From NCBI GenBank assembly GCA_016711345.1, contig JADJTD010000006.1, positions 1 through 43,121 of the forward strand: 43,121 nucleotides of DNA, in the 5' to 3' direction. Position 1 is the first letter of the stretch. Every line of letters starts with the position of its first letter. The notes under the pieces are model-generated. The model worked only from the letters and a program-made list of their open reading frames with translations. It was not told where the DNA came from and made no database searches. Below, piece by piece: positions 1 through 7,411 of the stretch. The stretch is from Chloracidobacterium sp. (GTDB taxonomy: Bacteria; Acidobacteriota; Blastocatellia; Pyrinomonadales; Pyrinomonadaceae). The position numbers were made by a program, and so were the translations under genes.

Positions 1-96
1 TTGAGATTTTTTATGAAAAACATAGATTTTTTATTATGCTAGAATTAGCCTAGATATAAGTACTTTTTTCATAAATAAAGTCATTTATAAAAAAAT

Positions 97-124
97 CACC
101 CTGCTCCGATCACCCTGCTCCGAT
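97..124. repeat. two tandem copies of a 14-bp unit
   Basis: The unit CACCCTGCTCCGAT occurs twice head to tail and is followed by a degenerate third copy beginning CATTTTGCTCC. It lies in about 320 bases at the left end that hold no gene. Otherwise that stretch is AT-rich and contains a -10-like TGCTAGAAT near base 39 with no gene downstream on that strand. The function is unknown. Confidence 0.7.
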
Positions 125-273
125 CATTTTGCTCCCCTTTGCCGGTCTCATTTTCCGGACATTTTCCAAAATCACTCCCCTAAGCCCTAAACTATGAACA
201 CTCTCTGTACTCTTTACTAGATACAAAAAAAAACACCTGACCCGTTCCGCCATGCCGATCTCATTAACAGGTA

Positions 274-312
274 ACATAAAACGGGATACCGTCTCCGATA
301 TCCCGTTTATGT
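274..312 (-). terminator. stem-loop terminator after the 80-aa gene
   Basis: ACATAAAACGGGATA pairs with TATCCCGTTTATGT, about 14 bp with one bulged A and an 8-10 nt loop. On the minus strand the stem lies just past the stop of the gene ending at 322 and is followed by a U-rich stretch. The AT flanks would let it work in both directions. It probably ends the small-gene operon of the repeat, although the circular map would place more minus-strand genes beyond it. Confidence 0.6.
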
Positions 313-321
313 TCTGACGCT

Positions 322-564
322 CTATAATCGCTTCAGATCGTCGATAGCCTCCCCAAGCTCATTCCATACCATTTCGCTGATTGTGTCGTGTACAGAGGCG
401 CGTAGCTCGTCTAGCGTCATCTTAGGTGACTGCTCCCCGAGTGCTTCCTCGTATAACCAACGCTTTACCCGTACCCCGATATCCGCGTCCAGTCCGTTCT
501 CGCAAGCTGTGCCGTGATCGTCTAGCCAAGTCTCGATATACGCGCGCTGTTTCTTTGTGAGCAT
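322..564 (-). CDS. hypothetical protein, 80 aa
   Basis: I do not recognise this family. The frame is open further upstream, but the ATG at 564 (MLTKKQRAYIETW) is chosen because it sits immediately after the stop of the neighbouring gene at 566, as expected for coupled translation. The product is acidic and probably helical, with a Trp-rich start (IETWLDD) and an EALGE segment. It is the last gene of a tight minus-strand set and is followed by a terminator-like hairpin. A degraded counterpart lies near 41170-41420. Confidence 0.6.
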   Translation of the reverse strand: MLTKKQRAYIETWLDDHGTACENGLDADIGVRVKRWLYEEALGEQSPKMTLDELRASVHDTISEMVWNELGEAIDDLKRL

Positions 565-565
565 A

Positions 566-847
566 TTAGGCGGTGAAGTCGTCGGGAGTAATATCAGTAA
601 ACGTGTCCGCCTGATCGTCATAATTCCAGCCCGTAAGTCCGTCCATTTCTTCCTTGTAAGCGTGGCGCACAAGGCACACGCGGATACGGGGGCTGTTCTT
701 TTTGTTGAGGCAAGCCTTGGCTACTTCCGCATGTTCTAGCGTGTCGTACAGTTCCTTGTTATCCTCGACGCTATCCACGACAAAGAAAAGGCGCGTATCC
801 GTTTCAAGTGCTGGGTAAAGTTGCTTCGTCATATTGATTTCTGTCAT
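566..847 (-). CDS. hypothetical protein, 93 aa
   Basis: Unknown family. The start MTEINMTKQLYPALETD is followed by a beta-strand-like stretch (RLFFVVDSVED) and a DDQADTF tail. Internal M6 is an alternative start. The gene ends one base before the next ATG, consistent with an operon. It is missing from terminal copy B, where sequence jumps from the CATATT near 561 to the CATATT near 831, so it looks dispensable or variable between genomes in the sample. Confidence 0.65.
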   Translation of the reverse strand: MTEINMTKQLYPALETDTRLFFVVDSVEDNKELYDTLEHAEVAKACLNKKNSPRIRVCLVRHAYKEEMDGLTGWNYDDQADTFTDITPDDFTA

Positions 848-865
848 GGGGTAGATAGTTCCACC

Positions 866-909
866 CTCGCAGAAACGGCCTAGAGCGATTCTAAGCCGTT
901 CTGTGCGAG
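866..909 (-). other. long intergenic hairpin
   Basis: CTCGCAGAAACGGC pairs with GCCGTTCTGTGCGAG with one indel and one mismatch, and the pairing continues through TAGA/TCTA toward a small loop. It lies in the 75-base gap between two minus-strand genes. No U-run follows, so it is more likely an RNA-stabilising or processing element than a terminator. Both arms are kept in copy B (near 41452-41508) while the loop there is longer and different, which suggests that the stem is what is selected. Confidence 0.6.
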
Positions 910-922
910 TTTGTGACCGGTG

Positions 923-1129
923 CTAAACAATCCACTCCCCATGTTCGTTGAACCGCCAACCGAGAGAGTCAAACACGGTTGCAGGGGAAATGTCTTTTTT
1001 ATCCGTTCCCGTTTCTTCAAAATCTAGCAGTTCCGCAATATACTCCTGTACGATTTGATCGTCGCCATATCGTTGCACCACGTAATCTTGCCCGCGCTTG
1101 TCCAGCTCGTCGTATTTGTATGTTTGCAT
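923..1129 (-). CDS. hypothetical protein, 68 aa
   Basis: Small acidic protein beginning MQTYKYDELDKRGQDYVV. The start resembles short phage proteins that open with a Y-x-ELx-x-x-AQ-type helix, but I cannot assign a function. It ends with the segment FNEHGEWIV. The ATG at 1129 lies 4 bases past the stop of the upstream gene at 1134. A clearly diverged allele of the same gene is present at 41522-41706, sharing both ends but not the middle, so the gene varies between genomes. Confidence 0.7.
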   Translation of the reverse strand: MQTYKYDELDKRGQDYVVQRYGDDQIVQEYIAELLDFEETGTDKKDISPATVFDSLGWRFNEHGEWIV

Positions 1130-1133
1130 ATTA

Positions 1134-1655
1134 TTATAGAAGTTCTCGGATATAGAACATGCCTTTTATGTCATTGATCTCCTCGAGCTCAGTCGTCGCT
1201 TTCTCAAAACGGTCGAGAGTGTTATCAAGGTTTTTGAGAAGATTTGAAATGTTTACAATGGCTTCATCTGTCCCGCTAATGCGTGCCTTGATTCCCTCGA
1301 TCAAGTCGGGCATGTCTGCAAACCAAATTGTTGACCGTTCGGCCCATTCGTTGTAAACGGTCAACGTATATTCTCGCTCGCCATAATCTTTTTTTTCTAG
1401 CGTTGCGTAGATACATGGGTAAGCTTCTGATTTTGTTTCGTTTTTTTTCGTCTCGCTGTCCCAACGCGTCACCTCTCGAAAGCGTTGGCCGGATTTTTCT
1501 TGGATAAACGTACAGAGGCGTTTGTTAATCTGCTTGCCCGTGTACTGCTCAACGATCTCTAGCGTCTTTTCTAGCGTTTTGCGTTCGTTACGGGTCTTTT
1601 GTGACTGGGTTTCAAGGGCTTCACGCACTTTTAGCCTGTCTGGTGGATATCGCAT
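1134..1655 (-). CDS. hypothetical coiled-coil protein, 173 aa
   Basis: Unknown family. The N-terminal 50 residues and the C-terminal 60 residues are rich in Lys/Glu/Leu and look like long helices or coiled coils (ISNLLKNLDNTLDRFEK). The middle has a short beta-like segment (REYTLTVYNEWAERS). The start ATG at 1655 lies inside the C-terminal end of the small upstream gene (1631-1777), a 25-base overlap. The copy at 41711-42230 has lost two T in a T-run and is frameshifted. Confidence 0.75.
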   Translation of the reverse strand: MRYPPDRLKVREALETQSQKTRNERKTLEKTLEIVEQYTGKQINKRLCTFIQEKSGQRFREVTRWDSETKKNETKSEAYPCIYATLEKKDYGEREYTLTVYNEWAERSTIWFADMPDLIEGIKARISGTDEAIVNISNLLKNLDNTLDRFEKATTELEEINDIKGMFYIRELL

Positions 1656-1777
1656 AAAGGTATATTTCGGCCCTTTAGATTTGAGCCAAGGGATAAGCCG
1701 GAGAGTGTTTCCGGCTTACTGCCTCGGATCACATGGTCGATAACGCCCATGTGCCAGCGGCGACATATTGTGTCCAT
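1631..1777 (-). CDS. small hypothetical protein, 48 aa, Cys/His-containing
   Basis: The open frame starts MDTICRRWHMG three bases after the preceding stop (1780) and ends within the start of the 173-aa gene. It contains two Cys and several His (CRRWH near the N-terminus, CDIH near the C-terminus), compatible with a small metal-binding fold, though this is inference. An inverted repeat (AAGCCGGA ... TCCGGCTT, 1695-1717) lies inside the frame. Its small size and overlap make it less certain than its neighbours. Confidence 0.45.
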   Translation of the reverse strand: MDTICRRWHMGVIDHVIRGSKPETLSGLSLGSNLKGRNIPLCDIHQTG

Positions 1778-1779
1778 AC

Positions 1780-1917
1780 TTAGCGCATGAACGCGGGGAC
1801 AAGTTCCATGACTTCCAGAACGTCGATCTCTGCCATTTCCTCTGGAGACGCTACAAGTTGCCAAGCAACGCCGTCGAGTAAAGCAGCAACGATCTGGAGT
1901 TTACGATCTTGTGACAT
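1780..1917 (-). CDS. small hypothetical protein, 45 aa
   Basis: Acidic peptide MSQDRKLQIVAALLDGVAW... ending VPAFMR, with a predicted single helix followed by a Glu-rich stretch. ATG at 1917 is preferred over an upstream TTG at 1989, which would read through an unlikely Arg/Trp-rich segment. It sits between two other minus-strand small genes. In copy B one C is missing (TTCCAG becomes TTCAG), fusing this frame to the following 48-aa frame. Confidence 0.55.
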   Translation of the reverse strand: MSQDRKLQIVAALLDGVAWQLVASPEEMAEIDVLEVMELVPAFMR

Positions 1918-1985
1918 ATGAGAATGTGCTAGAGGGCTTAATTTTGCCCTTGTGCGGTGGCCTAGCGAGTAACTAGGCCAACGAG

Positions 1986-2159
1986 TCAAGAGCGACGATG
2001 TGACGGCGTGTCCGTCCGCGTAGAGGCTTCAGCGCGTTCGCGCTTGGCGATCTGCGAGGGGCGGACTTCCGATCCAAGCTGGTCGGTGTTATAGACGTTG
2101 TCTTCATCGTCGAAGATAGAGGGAAAGAGCGTATCAAGGGCTTCAGTCATGCTGTTCAT
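1986..2159 (-). CDS. small hypothetical protein, 57 aa
   Basis: The frame starts MNSMTEALDTLFPSIFDDED and ends TDTPSHRRS, giving an acidic N-terminal half and a basic C-terminal half. It is the first minus-strand gene after the divergent region. GGAGACAACCC upstream provides a GGAG about 8 bases before ATG, one of the clearer Shine-Dalgarno sites in the window. In copy B a G is missing in a GGGG run, so the last third is read in another frame and ends RRHIVALDSLA. Confidence 0.65.
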   Translation of the reverse strand: MNSMTEALDTLFPSIFDDEDNVYNTDQLGSEVRPSQIAKRERAEASTRTDTPSHRRS

Positions 2160-2656
2160 GGGTTGTCTCCTTTGACCTCTATATTAAACCATATCTATTA
2201 AACCCTGTCAATAGTGTTATCTTAGCCAAGAAACAGGGATAATGTGGATAAGTATTTATCCTATTAAACATAACCCATTTATAGCGTCGTAAAATAACCC
2301 CTTTCATGCGTCGTAAAAGACCAGTTATGCGACGCATGCCAAGGACATAGCACAGCATAAGCAAATCCAAACAATAATCTTTTACGACGCATCGCATACA
2401 TAAACAAGCATGCGTAGCATATCGATATACCCTAGCTTGTGCCCTGCTATGTGACCCCCCCTATTGAATAGATGTTTACTCCTTACTCCCCCTCCCCTAC
2501 TCCCCTAGTGGCAAAAGTTAGTAAGATGTTTTCTGTATATAAAAAATGGGGGCGGCATCCCCTCTTCTTTTTCCTTCGCCCCTAGTAACGTCAAAACTTA
2601 GCCACTTATCTCCGGACACGTCACAAGTTAGTCAAGCAATATGCTACAATCTTTCA
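2160..2656. promoter_or_regulatory. divergent control region and probable replication origin
   Basis: This gene-free stretch of about 500 bases separates minus-strand genes on the left from the late plus-strand module. At 2243-2251 TGTGGATAA is a perfect DnaA box on the minus strand, followed by TTTATCC to form an inverted repeat in AT-rich DNA. Between 2284 and 2392 GCGTCGTAAAA occurs twice (2284-2294, 2308-2318), its inverse at 2379-2392, and the palindrome ATGCGACGCAT at 2327-2337. Nearer the terminase genes a GGCAAAAGTTAG-like motif occurs three times, once inverted. Role as origin plus operators is inferred. The left part repeats at 42731-43121. Confidence 0.65.
2645..2650 (+). promoter_or_regulatory. 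extended -10 promoter of the terminase operon
   Basis: TATGCTACAAT supplies the extended -10 TGC plus TACAAT. Counting seven bases on from the hexamer puts the transcript start exactly on the A of the ATG at 2657, which implies a leaderless mRNA. No convincing -35 hexamer is present. Upstream, CGTCACAAGTTAGTCAAG is a copy of a motif repeated in this region. Confidence 0.65.
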
Positions 2657-3196
2657 ATGGAAGCGAAACTCCTAAATATCCCAGTCATCCCGAAAGACAA
2701 GATCCTTGTGGAACTCCCTCCCCCGGATCCCAAGTTCTTTTTGTCGGTCTCTGAGGACGATCTACCGCCACCGGAGATCATCGCTGAAACGATCCTCAAA
2801 TACTTTTGGAGACGTAAGAGCGGTTACGAGGATGTCGAGATCATTTCCCCATCCGGTGAAAAGAAAACACAGACTCAATTCGTCCGTTCCCGTGTCCCTC
2901 TTCTCTCCGAAGTCTCCCGCCTCTTTGGTCTCACGAAGCATGAGCTGATCCTCCTCGCGAAAAAATATCCTGATACAATCGGTCGGTCTATTGATGCCGC
3001 TCTCGATGTGACGGACGAGAACATGATCCACAACACCCTTGAAGGCGTGTACCACCCGTCCTCTGCTGCACTTGTCGCTCCTAACATCTCACGCATCGTC
3101 TCCAAGCAACAGGTGAAGATCGAAGAGCAAAAGAAAATCTCCCCGATCCTCGATCAGATTGAAGCGAACAAAACCCCATATGGAGATCACTCATAG
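2657..3196 (+). CDS. putative terminase small subunit, 179 aa
   Basis: Its position directly before the large terminase, with a 17-base overlap, suggests the DNA-recognition subunit of the packaging motor. Residues 1-40 are Pro-rich. A middle segment (LLSEVSRLFGLTKHELILLAKKY) reads like a helix-turn-helix, and the C-terminus is Lys/Gln-rich. Similarity to a named family is not certain. ATG at 2657 is selected over an upstream start at 2546 because the -10 box sits immediately before it. Confidence 0.55.
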   Translation: MEAKLLNIPVIPKDKILVELPPPDPKFFLSVSEDDLPPPEIIAETILKYFWRRKSGYEDVEIISPSGEKKTQTQFVRSRVPLLSEVSRLFGLTKHELILLAKKYPDTIGRSIDAALDVTDENMIHNTLEGVYHPSSAALVAPNISRIVSKQQVKIEEQKKISPILDQIEANKTPYGDHS

Positions 3197-4790
3197 CGAA
3201 ACAGAAATCGATCCCCGCCTTCTCGATAAGAGTTGGCGGTTAAGGAATCTCTACTGGATCAAGGATCGAAACGGTCTAGTAATCAAGTTTATTCCAAATG
3301 AAGCGCAGGATCTCTTTTTCCTGAACCGGCATACAAGAGAAATTATTTTGAAAGCTCGCCAGCTCGGCTATAGCACAGCGACGGCGATCGATATTCTCGA
3401 TGACGCTATTTTTACTAAGCATCTTGCAACAGCAATCACGGCAGATAAGTTGGAGAACGCGAAAAACATTTTCGATAAGATCGACTTTGCATGGCAGATG
3501 TTTCCAAAGGAGTTGAAGGAATATCTTAACATCGAGTCCGAGTCTGATTCTTCCACGGAAATCTCTTTCACGAACGGTTCCTTCATCAAGGTAGGCACGA
3601 GCTTGCACTCCGGAACCTATCAGCGTGTTCATGTATCCGAGTACGGCCCTTTGTGTGCGCAGTTTCCAGACAAAGCAGAGAACCTAAAGAAATCTGTCTT
3701 TCCTACCGTTTCAGAACACGGACGTATCACAATCGAATCCACGGCAGAAGGTGAAGGAAACGACTTCCACGATCTTTGCGTTGAGGCAGAAGCCAGAGCG
3801 ACAAAAATCGTGAATCAACCTCTCCATCCGCTTGAGTTTAAGTTTACCTTCGCTCCGTGGTACATGAACACGGAATATCAGACTCCTCCGAGTAGCGTCG
3901 ATATCCCTGATCGTCTCACCCGCTATTTCGATGATCTCGAAAAGAAAAAAGGTATCGTCATTACACCGACACAAAGAGCATGGTATGCCCTCACGGAACA
4001 GAGCCAGAAGGCGAGAATGAGAGAACAGTATCCAAGCACTCCGGAAGAAGCGTTCTTGAGTTCCGGTGACCGTCTGTTTGATGCCGATCTCATTAAAGCG
4101 AAACTCGAAACCGATGTCCTCGCACCCGTTCAGATCCTCATGGAAGGGCGACTCCTGATCTATAAACCTTTTGTTCCAAGACATCGCTACGCCGTCTCCG
4201 GTGATCCGAGTCAAGGGATCGGGCGCGACTCGGCAACAGCCCAAGTCATTGACTTCACGACGAATGAACAAGTAGCGACGTTCGAGGATCCAAACATTTC
4301 CCCGACAGAGTTTGGAGATGTATTGCAGTACATCGGACACCTGTACGGAACGGCCCTCCTTGCACCAGAGAGCAATAATCATGGACACGCGACCGTTGCC
4401 CGACTCATCGAACTTGGATATCAGAACCTCTATCGTTTCGTTGTGAAGGGTACTCTCGATGAACATGAAACCGAGCGTATCGGTTGGCTGACAACGATGG
4501 TGACGAAGCCGAGGATGTTCTTTGAACTCTCCGAAGCTCTCTCCGATCCCCATTCCCCTCTTCTTGTACGCGATGAAGCGACGTTGAAAGAAGCTCAGTA
4601 TTACCAGAAAGGCGAGACAAACATCATTTCCCCTCTCTCCCGCAAGAAGCTCTCCCGTCACTATGACCGCCTGACAGCGTTGGCTATTTGCTATCAGCTA
4701 CGCGATGAAGCGACCGCATCAAACACGATTAGCGAGAAGCAAGATAAGCGCGTGAAGGAACGTAGACAGCGGAACCGGTCGATGCACTAG
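3180..4790 (+). CDS. terL: terminase large subunit (ATPase and nuclease), 536 aa
   Basis: This is the packaging motor that pumps DNA into the prohead and cuts it. A deviant Walker A (KARQLGYST, residues 58-66) and a hydrophobic strand with acidic residues (VHVSEYG, near 150) form the ATPase, followed by the coupling-like ESTAEG. The RNase H-like nuclease begins with SGDPSQGIGRDSA near residue 340 and continues with LAPESNNHG. Length is typical of large terminases. The ATG at 3180 overlaps the upstream gene; an earlier TTG in frame is less likely. Confidence 0.93.
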   Translation: MEITHSETEIDPRLLDKSWRLRNLYWIKDRNGLVIKFIPNEAQDLFFLNRHTREIILKARQLGYSTATAIDILDDAIFTKHLATAITADKLENAKNIFDKIDFAWQMFPKELKEYLNIESESDSSTEISFTNGSFIKVGTSLHSGTYQRVHVSEYGPLCAQFPDKAENLKKSVFPTVSEHGRITIESTAEGEGNDFHDLCVEAEARATKIVNQPLHPLEFKFTFAPWYMNTEYQTPPSSVDIPDRLTRYFDDLEKKKGIVITPTQRAWYALTEQSQKARMREQYPSTPEEAFLSSGDRLFDADLIKAKLETDVLAPVQILMEGRLLIYKPFVPRHRYAVSGDPSQGIGRDSATAQVIDFTTNEQVATFEDPNISPTEFGDVLQYIGHLYGTALLAPESNNHGHATVARLIELGYQNLYRFVVKGTLDEHETERIGWLTTMVTKPRMFFELSEALSDPHSPLLVRDEATLKEAQYYQKGETNIISPLSRKKLSRHYDRLTALAICYQLRDEATASNTISEKQDKRVKERRQRNRSMH

Positions 4791-4817
4791 TAAAAATACC
4801 GTAAAATGAAAGCATGG

Positions 4818-4823
4818 TACAAT
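4818..4823 (+). promoter_or_regulatory. extended -10 promoter before portal gene
   Basis: ATGGTACAAT gives TGG plus TACAAT. The predicted start is near 4830, leaving about 9 untranslated bases before the ATG at 4839. AAAGG at 4824-4828 could act as a weak Shine-Dalgarno only if transcription begins earlier. Confidence 0.5.
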
Positions 4824-4838
4824 AAAGGCAATTTTATT

Positions 4839-6866
4839 ATGCCCAACTATAAACCGGCAGAGCGCGAACGCCGCCAAGACGTACAAAATCAAGCTGGACA
4901 GTTTGATCCGACGAAGCCTATGCAGTCGCAGGGTCTCTTGAACTTGATCCACGACATGCGCCGTAGCTACGTTGAAGATGATATCCAGATCGTCGAGGGT
5001 CTTACATGGAATCAGCGGAAGCTCCTGAACAATATCCATTATTATCTCTTGAGCAAGTTCGAGAGTGGACAGACCGATGAGAACGGGAACGAGCGATATT
5101 TCCATAACATCATCAATTCGAGAAACGCCCACGCAAGCAAGAACATTGACCTTGATACGAAGGATATTCTCCTGACCGCCGACTCCGAGAGCGGATGGTT
5201 CTTTAGCTTCATCCTCCGGAACGAGATCCGTAGCTGGATGGACAAGAGTGGGTTCGCCTCCCTCCTGAACGATCTCTCCGAGAACCTCCCTAAGTTTGGA
5301 AAAGTTATTTGGGAGAAGTGCTATGACGAGGACGGGAACATCAAGATTAAAGAAGTCGATATTCGCGACTGTATTTTTGATCCAAGCGCAAAGACAATTT
5401 ATCCAAAAGACTCCGGCGCATTTTTGAAGCGCACGATCCTTGCTCCGTGGGAGATCATGGAGAAGGTAGAATACGGGAACTGGGATCGAGATAGCGCAAT
5501 CGCCCTCATTAACGCCGCTCCGATCAAGCAGGACAAGTTTATTTCAAGCAACGGTTCCGGTTCTTTCGCTTCAACGACGTACTCGATGACAGACACGATC
5601 CCGTCCATCGACGTTTATGATTGCTGGGGCTTCTTTCCGGCAAGCGATCTACGCGCGGCCGGTTGCAAGATGAATGGTGAAGAGGACATGGAGGACGGTA
5701 AAGACGGCATGGAGACTCCGGAATATCTTTACGCTCACGCGGTTATCGGCGGCATTGAGTCCGGTGCAAAAGAAGGGAATATCCTTTTTGCTGAACTCGC
5801 AGAAATGGAAGATTTCCCGTTTAAGGAATGTAACTGGCATCGCAAGATCGCCGGCCGATCTCTCCCGATCTCAAATAGCGAACTCTTGATTGACCTTCAA
5901 GCGCGAATGAACGAGTTGATTAACCGCTTCTTCTCCGCGCTCCGCATGGGATCTCTCCATTTGTTCCAGACACGCGGAATGACGGGACTTTCTAACCTAT
6001 TGCAGGACGCGCAAGACGGAGATGTGTTCGAGGTAAAGAGCGAAATCACGCCTATCCCGACGGAACTCCGCGCGTTTCAGCAGTACGCCGTTGAAGTACA
6101 GAACATCGAAGCGCAAGCTGATCGCATCTGTAACACCGTTGAAGTCGTGACGGGTGAGGCTCTCCCGACAAACACGCCGTTCCGACTCGGCGCACAACTC
6201 ACCGTTTCCGCACAAAAGATTTTCGATAAAGTCCGTGAAGATTGCGGAATCTTTATCACGGAAGTATTCACCGACTGGATTCTTCCGGAGATCATTAGCG
6301 AACTTTCCGAAGAGCATGTCCTTGAACTTGTCGGATCCGTCGATGAACTTCGCACGTTCGATGAAATGTACCGCAAGTATCTTCTCGCCCAATCCGTGAA
6401 GGATTATGTTTTGCAGATCGGACGGCTTCCGGCTGACGAGGAACTGAAAATGGTTGAACAGACTCTTGCCGACGAACTAAAGAACGCTGATCGCAAGGTA
6501 AAGATCGAGAAGAAATACTTTACATTAGAGAAGATCAAGTCCATGCGATTGAGCTTCGACGTGACCGATGAGCGCAAGAACTTCAACGCGCAATCGGAAA
6601 CGATGAGCAACTTGCTACAGATCATCGCAAGCAATCCGGCAATCATGCAGGATGAAACGGCGAAAAAGATCATCGGTTCGATCCTCGAAGCAAAGGGCAT
6701 CTCTCCGATCCAGTTCGCAAGCCTTTTGAGCAAACCCGCTGACCCGATGATGGGAGCAGGAGCCGCCGCTCCCGCCGCAAAAGCCTTCTCCGAGAATCCG
6801 GGGGACGCGAACAACGGACTGAACACGGAGAACGTCACAAAGAACCTTGAACGCGCCGCCGCATAA
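4839..6866 (+). CDS. portal protein, 675 aa
   Basis: The dodecameric portal ring is the channel for DNA at the capsid vertex. Position after terL, length, and the long helical C-terminal half support this: a region around residues 360-470 (NELINRFFSALRMGS; FRLGAQLTVSAQKIF) resembles the clip/stem region of podovirus portals, followed by a charged helical wing and an Ala/Pro-rich tail (GAGAAAPAAKA). ATG 4839 (MPNYKPAER) is chosen over ATG 4806, since the promoter lies between them. Confidence 0.85.
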   Translation: MPNYKPAERERRQDVQNQAGQFDPTKPMQSQGLLNLIHDMRRSYVEDDIQIVEGLTWNQRKLLNNIHYYLLSKFESGQTDENGNERYFHNIINSRNAHASKNIDLDTKDILLTADSESGWFFSFILRNEIRSWMDKSGFASLLNDLSENLPKFGKVIWEKCYDEDGNIKIKEVDIRDCIFDPSAKTIYPKDSGAFLKRTILAPWEIMEKVEYGNWDRDSAIALINAAPIKQDKFISSNGSGSFASTTYSMTDTIPSIDVYDCWGFFPASDLRAAGCKMNGEEDMEDGKDGMETPEYLYAHAVIGGIESGAKEGNILFAELAEMEDFPFKECNWHRKIAGRSLPISNSELLIDLQARMNELINRFFSALRMGSLHLFQTRGMTGLSNLLQDAQDGDVFEVKSEITPIPTELRAFQQYAVEVQNIEAQADRICNTVEVVTGEALPTNTPFRLGAQLTVSAQKIFDKVREDCGIFITEVFTDWILPEIISELSEEHVLELVGSVDELRTFDEMYRKYLLAQSVKDYVLQIGRLPADEELKMVEQTLADELKNADRKVKIEKKYFTLEKIKSMRLSFDVTDERKNFNAQSETMSNLLQIIASNPAIMQDETAKKIIGSILEAKGISPIQFASLLSKPADPMMGAGAAAPAAKAFSENPGDANNGLNTENVTKNLERAAA

Positions 6867-6886
6867 ATCAATAAATAAAATATGGT

Positions 6887-7153
6887 ATGATACCCAACGG
6901 AGATCTTGACATCCAAGCTGTGCAGGAGTTTGTCGCCAAGAACCCCGAGCATCCAGTCGTTCGCGGGATGCGAAAGGAAGTAATGGCCTGTCTCGCTGAC
7001 TTAGAGAGTGTGCGGAACATTTCTCCGGATGGCGATATTGCAATGCAAGCTCTAGGCAAACAGTATGCTCTCGTGCGGCTCGAAGAGTTGTTCGATCATC
7101 TCGGCTTCGGTGTCAAGAAATCTCCGTCCCAAAAGCCTCAATCCTTTCGCTAA
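6887..7153 (+). CDS. hypothetical protein between portal and scaffold, 88 aa
   Basis: Unrecognised small acidic, mostly helical protein (QEFVAKNPEHPVVRGMRKEV; YALVRLEELFDHLGF). Its place among head genes suggests a minor head or assembly role, by inference only. The ATG at 6887 lies inside a perfect extended -10 sequence (TGGTATGAT, 6883-6891). Transcripts starting from that box would therefore begin downstream of this ATG, so translation from it would need transcripts from the portal promoter. Confidence 0.65.
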   Translation: MIPNGDLDIQAVQEFVAKNPEHPVVRGMRKEVMACLADLESVRNISPDGDIAMQALGKQYALVRLEELFDHLGFGVKKSPSQKPQSFR

Positions 7154-7162
7154 TTCTTTTTC

Positions 7163-7168
7163 TATAAT
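7163..7168 (+). promoter_or_regulatory. -10 promoter of the 44-aa gene
   Basis: A consensus TATAAT within TTCTATAATCTTATG. The expected transcript start (7175) is three bases before the second of two in-frame ATGs (7172 and 7178), favouring the start at 7178. It lacks the TG extension present at most other sites here. Confidence 0.6.
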
Positions 7169-7177
7169 CTTATGAAG

Positions 7178-7312
7178 ATGAAATCTTCCAAAGTGCTTTC
7201 CAAGGCATCGCCGCGCTCAACGAATTACGAGGGCATGGCTTCCAACATGGGCAAGCATGGTAAGGCCGCTACCGGCGGCAAAGAGGCTCGTACCACCTCA
7301 TACAGCAAATAA
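7178..7312 (+). CDS. small basic protein, 44 aa
   Basis: A short Lys/Ser/Gly-rich peptide, MKSSKVLSKASPRSTNYEGM..., ending in TTSYSK. No family recognised. It sits between portal and scaffold and has its own -10 box. An ATG two codons upstream (7172) is in frame but lies before the predicted transcript start. Its basic composition would suit contact with DNA or with the acidic scaffold, which is inference. Confidence 0.6.
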   Translation: MKSSKVLSKASPRSTNYEGMASNMGKHGKAATGGKEARTTSYSK

Positions 7313-7319
7313 TCTCTTC

Positions 7320-7405
7320 GTCACAAAAGACGGTAAAATGACCTAAAGTCACAAAAGACTCTAAAATGACTAAACCCTCACAGTCACTAAAGACTATAAA
7401 ATGAC
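7320..7405 (+). promoter_or_regulatory. three 23-bp direct repeats with -10-like ends before the scaffold gene
   Basis: GTCACAAAAGACGGTAAAAT, GTCACAAAAGACTCTAAAAT and GTCACTAAAGACTATAAAAT, each followed by GAC, start at 7320, 7348 and 7383. Spacings are 28 and 35 bases. The last copy contains TAAAAT (7397-7402), placing transcription three bases before the scaffold ATG at 7412. Each repeat could be a regulator site or a full promoter. No gene lies in the interval. Confidence 0.75.
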
Positions 7406-7411
7406 CCCATT

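Larger units (their letters stand above)
1..2551. repeat. terminal direct repeat, copy A
   Basis: This stretch recurs at 40580-43121. The left boundary (TTGAGATTTTTTATG) and the right boundary (TTCTGTATAT followed by A-run and GGGG) match in both copies. It holds small minus-strand genes and the left part of the divergent control region. Copy A has intact reading frames, whereas copy B has many indels and a diverged middle. The arrangement fits a circular or terminally redundant genome assembled past its own start; a genuine physical terminal repeat of about 2.5 kb is also possible. Confidence 0.85.

Noticed and set aside
3711..4661. 316-aa open frame antisense to the terminase gene
   Set aside because: It is a shadow of the terminase frame with no promoter, no recognisable motif and an Arg/Cys/Phe composition unlike its neighbours.
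6883..6891. Promoter for the 88-aa gene at 6887
   Set aside because: The box TGGTATGAT contains the ATG itself, so its transcript would start past the start codon. It may be a chance match or drive a shorter product.
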